This document shows, piece after piece, positions 56,070 to 64,000 of a stretch of 64,000 bases of DNA. The DNA is from Liolophura sinensis (taxonomy: Eukaryota > Mollusca > Polyplacophora > Chitonida > Chitonidae). The stretch covers positions 6,943,924 to 7,007,923 of the forward strand of contig NC_088306.1 in NCBI RefSeq assembly GCF_032854445.1. Reading direction: 5' to 3'. Positions within the stretch are counted from its first letter, which is position 1. Every line of letters begins with the position of its first letter. The notes beneath the pieces are model-generated. The model saw nothing but the letters and a program-made list of their open reading frames with translations, was not told the DNA's origin and made no database searches. A program made the translations under genes and the position numbers.

Positions 56070-56870
56070 TATGGGATACAATTAAAGACGTACAGCACAG
56101 AGAGTACCAGAGCAGCGACAAGAGTGTGATAGACGTACAGCACAAAGAGTACAACCAGAGCAGCGACAAGAGTGTGATAGACGTACAGCACAGACAGTAC
56201 AACCAGAGCAGCCACAAGAGTGTGATAGACGTACAGCACAGAGAGTACAACCAGAGCAGCCACAAGAATGTGATAGACGTACAGCACAGAGAGTACAATT
56301 AGAGCAGCAACAAGAGCGTGAAAGACATACAGCACAGAGAGTACAATCAGAGTAGCCACAAGCCTGTGATAGACGTACAGCACAGAGAGTACAACCAGAG
56401 CAGTGACAAGAGAGTGACAGACGTACAGCACAGAGAGTACAGCCAGAGCAGCGACAAGAGTGTGATAGACGTATAGCACAGACAGTACAACCAGAGCAGC
56501 CACAAGAGAGTGACAGACGTACAGCACAGAGAGTACAGCCAGAGCAGCGACAAGAGTGTGATAGACGTATAGCACAGACAGTACAACCAGAGCAGTCACA
56601 AGAGTGTGATGGACGTACAGCACAAAGAGTACAACCAGAGCAGCGACAAGAGCGTGATAGACGTACAGCACCGAGAGTCTAACCAGAGCAGCCACAAGTG
56701 TGTGATAGACGTATAGCACTGAGAGTCTAACCAGAGCAGCCACAAGAGTGTGATGGACGTACAGCACAGAGAGTCAATTTACCTCAGTCAGGGTTTTATT
56801 CTAACTGTTCATGTAAATGCATAAGTAGCAGCAATTTACAAGCCCCCTGCACACTACCTAAGGTGGAAAA
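56070..56870 (+). repeat. Family E repeat with a 48-bp minisatellite inside it
   Basis: The outer parts (AATTAAAGACGTACAGCACA at left; GTCAATTTACCTCAGTCAGG, TTTTATTCTAACTGTTCATG and AAATGCATAAGTAGCAGCAA at right) are family E. Between them the segment ACGTACAGCACAGAGAGTAC-AACCAGAGCAGC-GACAAGAGTGTGATAG is repeated about 14 times. Because 48 is divisible by three, all frames stay open where stops are absent. The 232-codon minus frame with its VLYVYHTLVAALV repeat is therefore not taken as a gene. Confidence 0.92.
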
Positions 56871-57284
56871 TAGATGTCTATTTTAGTAGCAAATGCTAAC
56901 AGGCATGTAGACTCTTAAATTTTAATTATTCTTCATAATGACAACGCTACTGTAGAGCTTCAGAGTATTATTGTATTTATAAATCAGTTTATATCTTAAG
57001 AGCATGGTTCCTGTTGCAAGACTCACAATTATATGTGTGTATATATATCATTGTTTTAATGCCGTAAAGTTACACAGCGATCACACGTCCATGGTGGCAC
57101 CATAATGGCACCATGATACGCTCATCCTAATCGGATAATACACCCAAGATGGAAGGACAAACAAACACCATCTGGCCATCGTCGGCCCACCATACTTGCA
57201 GCCAAGATACGTGTGGTATATTCGGCTAGGAATTGGTTGTATTGTAGATTCGAATTTTGTACATACTGAAAGTCTATACATTCT

Positions 57285-57425
57285 TGAATTCGTCGTAATT
57301 TCGTACTTTAATATATACTTTGTTTTTCTACTAAGCGTTGTTTTGCGATTTGGCCTTCTTGTCATTGACTGGGACGTCCTTTTTAGTTGACGGAAGGCTG
57401 GTATACGAATGTCTGTTTAGACACA
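57285..57425 (+). repeat. Dispersed repeat family D copy
   Basis: CGTAATTTCGTACTTTAATA, GCGTTGTTTTGCGATTTGGC and GGAAGGCTGGTATACGAATG-TCTGTTT. Confidence 0.65.
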
Positions 57426-57854
57426 AATATTACATACCGGACACGGTACCGGTATGTAAAAGTGACCACCTTCTCACATGTCTCTCGTACTTTTATTGGT
57501 TACATAATTCAACCAGAGGAGATATTACGTCTTACGGATGGGATATTTTTAAAGTTATTCCCCACGTTCCTTTCTCTACTCTGTATATTGCCATTCACAA
57601 ATAAACGACAAAATATGCGTATATGGCTTCCCTGTCCCATGTACCCTTCACACATATGTCCCTCGACAGGCCAAGTCTGACATGTAATGGACTGCTGCAC
57701 AAGACAAACACGTGTTTACTGATATTATTAAACGAATAGAGGTCACATGTAAAAGTAAAACATAAAAATTATACTCCAGATAAAAAGTAAAACATAAAAA
57801 TTATACTCCAGATACGGCGCTCGGTAATGGAAAATGTGGCAAAAACATATAAAT

Positions 57855-57990
57855 CTATGCGTCGGAAGAGACATTCGTATATCAGCCGTCAACTAATAAG
57901 GACCATCAATAATCGCAAGGCCAATTCCCAAAACGACGTTTAGCACAAATTACCAAAGAACTAAGAATGAAAGACGCAAGGTATGGGCGT
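57855..57990 (-). repeat. Dispersed repeat family D copy, inverted relative to 57285
   Basis: AGAGACATTCGTATATCAGC-CGTCAACTAA, AATCGCAAGGCCAATTCCCA and AAACGACGTTTAGCACAAAT. It is the inverse of the copy 430 bp to the left. Confidence 0.65.
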
Positions 57991-59487
57991 ATTCTACTAG
58001 GCGACTGAGTGAGATCAGTATTCACATCTTGTACCATCAACTGTCGATGATAAAACATTAATCTTCTTACCTGTGAATCCTTTTATTACATGACTTTACA
58101 AGCCTCTAGTTTGGTTGGCAAATGGGACGGTGCACTTTGTCGTCAACATTGTTTTGCTGCGTTCCCGTCTTTTTTTCACGCACGACTTTGGAAAGATACA
58201 GTCATTATATTGTCCAATCGTGAGCTTAACCAAAGCGCAGTCTCATGATAAGAGATTAAACCACGCTCCTCGTGAATGGCGTTCTCATAGTCACAACATG
58301 TATATGCCGTGCATATACCATCACATGTATGTAGATACAGCTGTATAAGAGACTATGAAACTCAACAATTGATTCTCGTCCGTTTGCTGGGAGCGGACAT
58401 GCGCAGACCGGTTTCCCGTCTATGTATGGTCTTCCTTTGTTGGCGGAGCAGACCAAACCGCTTAATTCACGAATTTGAACATGATCAGAAACAGCTGCAT
58501 CGGAGTCGTATTCTACAGGGAGTGAATCGATTAAGCTCTTATATAAGAGTCGACAATAAGTGCTCAAAGTACATTACTTTAGTCCTACACGGATTATGTG
58601 GCGGGGTTTTTGCCATCAAAGGAAAAGACCATTGAAAATCGAAAAACGCTTTACTTCCATGTTAAATGGGTACATTAGACGATTTTTTTTTATTTTTGTT
58701 TTCTTAATACGGAGTATATGATGTGGCGTAACATATAAATGTTCTAAGCTGGTCCCGCTTTCGACGGTATGTTCACCGTTGACGTTATATCCTAATATTT
58801 TCGACCATTGGCGGAAAATATGGAGGAAATAGAAGGGTTATTAAAAATACAAAAATGCGCCTCAAATTTGAATTTTTTCCTCATTGTTTTGCTGAGTTTT
58901 CTTCACGTTCCTTACTCATCACACTATTTGTTTTATAGTTTAAGCCTGTGGCGGTCTTTCATTGGAAACTGTTGACTGCTTCTATTTTAAGTGATACCAA
59001 CTTTACTGACACAATTTTGTGAACTTTACTTTCTCTTTATAGATAACATGTATTTCTTACATATTCGTTTGGGAACGGCGCTTTACGATGTTGTGGAAAT
59101 GGGTGTTGGGGTTATCGATTTGGTATGCCCTTGTACAGTTTATGAATGATATAAGTGTGTTGGACTTAACACTTACATTTACTGCACATAGTCTTATCCG
59201 CTTTTATAGTTTAACGTCAGAAAATGTTTTAAATATTAGGTTGACATCATGGGTGAATGCTCAGTTTTAAAAATTGCCCGTGCAGGCCAATGTCATGAAA
59301 AGACTTATATATTTATATTATGTGCACGAAACGTTGCTGCATCGAGCACTATGAAACTGATCTCGTATTTGTTTATTTATAAATTGGTTTACTTATTTAT
59401 GTCTTTATTTTTCTGTTTACACGATTGTTTTGTTTACAGATTTGTTTGAATATCGTTCTTTCTTTATTTCTTTGTTCCTCTCTTTGC

Positions 59488-59800
59488 AATATAATTAAAG
59501 ACGTATAATATAGAGAGTAAAACCAGAGCAGAGACGACAATGTGATATGTGGCAAGTGGTCGCGCGTAACCGCAGAAATGGGATCTTCTGTCAGTTTAGC
59601 TCAGTCAGGGTGTCCATGCAAATGCATAAATAGTAACAATTTACAAACCCCCTAGCACCATTGCTTAAGAATTAGGTAAAAATAAACGCAGCGATGCTAA
59701 TTGCAAATTATTAGATGTCGGTGGTCTACACTTACTCAAAATGCTGTGTTATCATCGCATTTAACTCACAAAAATTTTAAAGCAATGCAAAGAGAACAGG
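59488..59800 (+). repeat. Dispersed repeat family E copy
   Basis: ATATAATTAAAGACGTATAA, AGAGTAAAACCAGAGCAGAG, GGTCGCGCGTAACCGCAG, ATGCAAATGCATAAATAGTA and AATGCTGTGTTATCATCGCA. Confidence 0.75.
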
Positions 59801-59889
59801 CCTTGGGGTGCTTATTCAACGAACGTATCGAGCCACTCAAGCCGAACTTGGAGAAAACCAGCTTCATGAAAATAAGCCAGATATCACCT

Positions 59890-60180
59890 ATTTGATACAT
59901 ATACGCCTTTGTCTCACTCCCTGTATTCACGTCCACGTAAAATGACGCTAGATACTACGTATTTGCTACATGTACGCTTTTATATCACTCCGTTTATATC
60001 CATCTCACGCTTTTACTTAACTGTTTTTTAGCAATTTGTTGTGGAATCAAGCCACACACATGTTATACTGATACATGTATACGCTTTTATATCCCTCTGA
60101 TTAAGGCCAGACACAACTTATATTGCTACATGTATGCGTGTTTATGTCTCTCAGTTTACTGCCATCTTCATAAACTCCAG
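59890..60180. repeat. Degenerate tandem repeat, unit about 80-90 bp
   Basis: TACATGTA-CGCTTTTATATC-CTC-type words recur at about 59900, 59970, 60075 and 60125, each followed by a CCA-rich stretch. Confidence 0.55.
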
Positions 60181-60321
60181 TCAGATACTATTGCTTATTG
60201 CTTTTATGCCACGGCTACTCTAAATTCTTTTTACCGGGACTTAACGTACCACCATCGTTATCCAATCCAATACTAACCTGCTCAGGCTCCAAAAAAAGTG
60301 TAATAAATAGAAAATTTATAC

Positions 60322-60550
60322 AAATAGAGAACTGCATGCCACAGCTGTGTGAATGAGTTGAACTATAATGTGAAAGCACTTGAACATCAGATGGAGCAAC
60401 TAGAGGAGGCGATCCAACGCTTCCAACACACGTATTTTGACAGAACGTTTATGAGAGCAGTCAGCACTTTACAGACGGTTTCAGTCGTTTTGTTGATGGA
60501 AGTTTTTGTCTCCACTCGTACAGATGGTAGAAAATATACTTGTATTATTT
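60322..60550 (+). other. Exon-like coiled-coil segment, uncertain
   Basis: An open frame from a TAG at about 60322: ACHSCVNELNYNVKALEHQM, then EQLEEAIQRFQHTYFDRTFM and STLQTVS. The heptad-like pattern suggests a coiled coil. A possible donor (GATG|GTAGAA) lies near 60526. No clear acceptor or partner exon was found and the protein is not recognised. It is recorded because its composition is more protein-like than its surroundings. Confidence 0.25.
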
Positions 60551-62170
60551 GATTTTACTCTCAAAAAGCACGTGTACCGTAGTGTACACATGCGCTTGTG
60601 TAGATCGCGATGTAAATAAGATGTGAGTCACAAGTACACAATTTTATATGTTAAAATGTAGGTACATAACAAAAATGAATGCAAGGTAGACATTAATGTT
60701 CCTGTGCAAATTTGTTTCAAATAAGATGTACATGTGATACATATTTTTTATTGTATTTTGCGTACATAATTGCTTGAAAAGAGTACCTGCTATTGAATGC
60801 GGCAAACCTATGCATATAGGTTGTTTTCACCTTGACTGTCCCCACCATTAAGACTACTCATCCGCAGAGTACTGTATTTACATGCACCACCAGCCATCGA
60901 GTCCAGTGGACCAGTTATTTGTGCCTTTTGGATTGAGGTAGTAAGCTTAACTATACGCGCAACCATCCTCGTTGTTACACAGTCTGTCTGCTACAATGAC
61001 TGAGTAAGCTTTGGCCTCGTCACATATTTTAATCTACCCGATTCGTTCAGAGTACACAGGCGTTTTGTACTTTAATTTCAACTTACACAGACGAAATTGT
61101 TTGAGACCTGCTTCCTGCAAGGCGCAGACGATATAAATATGCCATTCCGACATAAGACTCACCTCGTGACAACATAAGATGCCTAAAACGCCACTTCATT
61201 GTAGTTTCAAAATTATTCGACACCTGACAACCTTTTATGGACTGGGGCATAATTTCAAATGACAAACATTGAGAAATGCAAGTAATCAAGGGCATTCAGC
61301 TAAATCCTGGGTTTGTTGTTAAAGTCTACATTTAACGTTGAAGCTTCATCATTGGTAGTTATGATGCGTGCTGATTCGCCATTGGTAGTTATGATTCTAT
61401 ATGTCCGCGTGCGTTTATTGCGTTGCGCATGCGTGCTGATTCGTCCACGTAACCGACAACTGTCTAAGTTTAGGACAAACTTAAAAACTACTACCGAGCA
61501 GTTCCGGGGTATCTGATCAAATTTCATGGATTCAAATGGTGTATAGGTATACAGATATAGGCAGGTTGCATTTATATATCGACATATTGCATTCAAACAA
61601 CATGTTGCATTCATTATTCGGTATGTTGTTTTAGGAACCTTAAATTTTGTACCCTGTTTCTTCACTACAAAACAATGTACCAACCACAGAAAGAGTTCTT
61701 TCCGTGTGGCTTTCTAAGCACGTGAAATTAAGTCTAAAGTTGCTTGATAAATACGGGCCTAGAGACTTGGTACTCTGGCGAGGGACCTAGTCATTTTCTA
61801 GGCTCAGAGAAGAAAAGAGGGAAACTCAGATTTCAACGAACATTTACAGAGTTCGTATTGTTTTGCTTTGTCGTATTCGTCTTTGTTCAGCAACCTGTAT
61901 TTTTTTCAGGAACCTGTTTCTTGTGACAGCTTTATTTCGCTCATTATAGGCTACTTTAACACACCATAATGACACAGTTACGATGATAAGTTTAAATGGA
62001 AGGTAAGCATGTTATAAACCACAATGCTCCAGCATGATGACTTCATGGTAACCGCACCCAGCTTCATAACCATGTTTTAATCTGGGCCCAGGGCTGTATA
62101 TTCATCATGTTGTATTAGATGTTCAGATGTGACAGTGCGAACAGTTGCACTATCACTGAAAACTGCTGAG
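60551..62170. other. Gene-free stretch
   Basis: No gene recognised. A short direct repeat, CATTGGTAGTTATGAT, occurs twice (61351 and 61381). Frames here look like chance. Confidence 0.4.
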
Positions 62171-62174
62171 TGCT

Positions 62175-62310
62175 TCTCTTAGCATGATTTTCATCCTGAT
62201 TTCGTACTTTAGATAGCCGACTTTCTATGGCGGTTTGTGTCAAACGTCATTCTTGGAATTGGCCTTGGCTGACGGCTGATATACGAATGTCTGTTTCGAA
62301 GCATCAATTA
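62175..62310 (+). repeat. Dispersed repeat family D copy
   Basis: GATTTCGTACTTTAGATAGC, TGGCGGTTTGTGTCAAACGT and GACGGCTGATATACGAATGT-CTGTTTCGA. Confidence 0.65.
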
Positions 62311-62334
62311 TATACCTTAGAAATTGTGAAAACA

Positions 62335-62465
62335 CAAATATGTATTTTCTTAGTTCCTTGGCTGTTTGTGTTGAACGTTGTTTTGTGAGAACTGGCCTTG
62401 CGATTATTGATCCGATACGTCCATTTTGGTAGGCCAATGGTATGCGGATGTATGTTTGGATGCGT
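62335..62465 (+). repeat. Dispersed repeat family D copy
   Basis: CTTAGTTCCTTGGCTGTTTG, TGTTGAACGTTGTTTTGTGA, ACTGGCCTTGCGATTATTGA and GGCCAATGGTATGCGGATGT. It directly follows another copy in the same orientation. Confidence 0.65.
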
Positions 62466-63450
62466 AGATTCATTAAGAGGATTGGTAGCTTCTGACTGGA
62501 CAAGCCTTAAACATGGCGGAGGCAATGAAAAGTGCATGCTTCATTGATCATGTAAAGTTTCAAAATCTGTATAGAGAAATGTTTTGGTCACCGTTCATAC
62601 AGCTTTGTCAGTTATCGCAGTTTTTCCAGACATGGTCCAGGCCATGCTTACACTCAGCATAGACAAGCATGCTTTCTTCTTCAAAGAAATAACAGTTTAA
62701 ATGAACAACTGTGCGTTCAACGAGACAATGTAAACAATACAACATCAGCCCAAAGCTACATGTGCATAACCGTGGAATGCGGAGAAGTGTGTCTGTGATC
62801 GAAATCGATCGACCGTAAAAGTTCACGCGGTAAATAGGCCGATGCAAATATCGGCATGTAATATTCGTATCACGTGCTTAAACTGCAAGGAAGTTACACA
62901 ACAGCGATTTCCATCCTAACGTAATAAGACAAAAAAAACTGCCATAAAAAGGCGGGACCGACATTGTGTGACTTCTCAATTCTACTGATCTGTACATACG
63001 TTGACGCTTTATTAGTAAGGATTATATGACGTGGATATGCTTCTATGCAAAAAATGTATCAAACAACGGTAGAGAAAATTGGATTCAAAAATTAAATATT
63101 CCTTAGGGGTGCACGGCCGACATCTTAGTGGAAGATTTCCCTCTGGAAAATCTTGCTGATGAAGTAGGCATAGATTTGGTATAGGACGAATCATGTAGAG
63201 GTCATTGTATTGAGGCACACAAATAAAAGCCGAGGACCCAGTACAACTGAATACTTCGCAGTAGCTCTAGAAAATATTAGGTCCGATTTTATTAGAGTTG
63301 AGAGTAGATAATGCACACATTTAACGTCTTTCTTAACATGTTAAAAAACGAAACAAAAAAAAACAAGAGTAAAAATGATATAAATGGAAAGTTCGTTAAA
63401 AACTATATCCAAGAAAACCTTAATTTTTGTTGTGGGGGGAGGGGGGGCGG
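62466..63450. other. Gene-free stretch
   Basis: No gene or named repeat recognised. Confidence 0.4.
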
Positions 63451-63459
63451 TATACCGAA

Positions 63460-63760
63460 ATCACCCTGTCTGTCCGCTCGTCCGTGTGTCTGTCTTTAGA
63501 CGCGATTTTGTCCATGTATCTCCACGTACGCTATTCCACTGATTTCGATAAAAGTCGCCATACATCTTGCCTATCATCTGTACTTGTGTATTAAGTTTAA
63601 TGGCTTAAGTTTAATTTTCATAATTACCTCCATTTATGACTTTGCGTTAAAAGTGATTTCCATGCACTCATATTTTGCCCATGCCTCCCAACAACTGCGC
63701 CGATTTTGATTAAAGTTATCATACATTTTGCCTATCATCTGAACTTAATTGGAAATCGTT
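63460..63760. repeat. Dispersed repeat with two internal similar blocks
   Basis: GATTTCGATAAAAGTCGCCA-TACATCTTGCCTATCATCTG (63541-63580) recurs as GATTTTGATTAAAGTTATCA-TACATTTTGCCTATCATCTG (63701-63740). The preceding CTGTCTGTCCGCTCGTCCGT is of a type I associate with invertebrate repeats (recollection). Confidence 0.55.
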
Positions 63761-64000
63761 TTAAGAATTCCCACCTTTTCGGGCTAAAGGTGCTTTTCCA
63801 TGTATTGAGATGTTGTAGATGCAACTCTTCCTAAGATAATAATACTATTTCCAGATTCTAAGTGATACTAATTACTCCTGTTCAGGTACTTGGAACAACA
63901 ATGGATTCTCATTTATACTGTATTGTCTTCCGCTTGCTACATTTCTCCTTTAAAACTGGATGTACCAGTACAGTGCAATCAGTGCACACCGTGAATGGCC

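Noticed and set aside
56069-56767. 232-codon minus-strand frame with 16-residue repeats
   Set aside because: The frame is kept open by a 48-bp minisatellite inside a dispersed repeat. The peptide lacks a signal peptide or other domain and other frames are open too.

Overview
The window reads as nuclear DNA of a lophotrochozoan invertebrate, most likely a mollusc (a brachiopod is possible). Genes are split by GT-AG introns, intergenic DNA is AT-rich with many TACATGTA-type words, and about twenty copies of a tRNA-derived SINE ending in (AAAT)n are scattered through it. No prokaryotic gene organisation, CRISPR array or bona fide tRNA/rRNA gene was seen. Lineage is inferred from repeat style and protein similarity, not from a database search.

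1-18 kb: six coding exons of an AGFG-type ArfGAP gene on the minus strand. The first exon is at 17.82-17.66 kb and the sixth at 0.99-0.60 kb; the 3' end lies off the left edge. Splice phases agree at all five junctions. Its introns hold SINEs, a minisatellite and a broken RecQ-like helicase fragment. 18-24.2 kb: a foldback element with long inverted arms, SINEs, and the 3' end of a decayed LINE reverse transcriptase.

24.2-26.3 kb: a two-exon plus-strand gene for a secreted protein of about 184 residues with a signal peptide, dibasic sites and a terminal Gly-Arg-Lys, like a neuropeptide precursor. I do not recognise the family. It is the best candidate here for something undescribed.

27-33.2 kb: a transposon graveyard. 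It holds a Tc1 transposase split by a SINE tail with a clean target-site duplication, a near-perfect hairpin, a Crypton-type tyrosine recombinase fragment, fragments of a Polinton/Maverick-like element (integrase, a hydrophobic protein, a P-loop NTPase), a 120-bp purine-pyrimidine alternating tract, and a cluster of forkhead core motifs. 34-49 kb: gene-poor, with an inverted-repeat element with 330-bp arms, a 2.6-kb tandem duplication carrying a LINE ORF1 zinc-knuckle relic, and palindromic MITE-like repeats.

49.8-52.7 kb: two short exon-like segments on opposite strands, then an intact single-coding-exon class A GPCR on the minus strand (51,485-52,615). 53-64 kb: SINEs, a 48-bp minisatellite grown from inside a dispersed repeat, and other dispersed repeats, with no gene I can support well. 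The recognised genes have no evident functional link; their proximity looks incidental.
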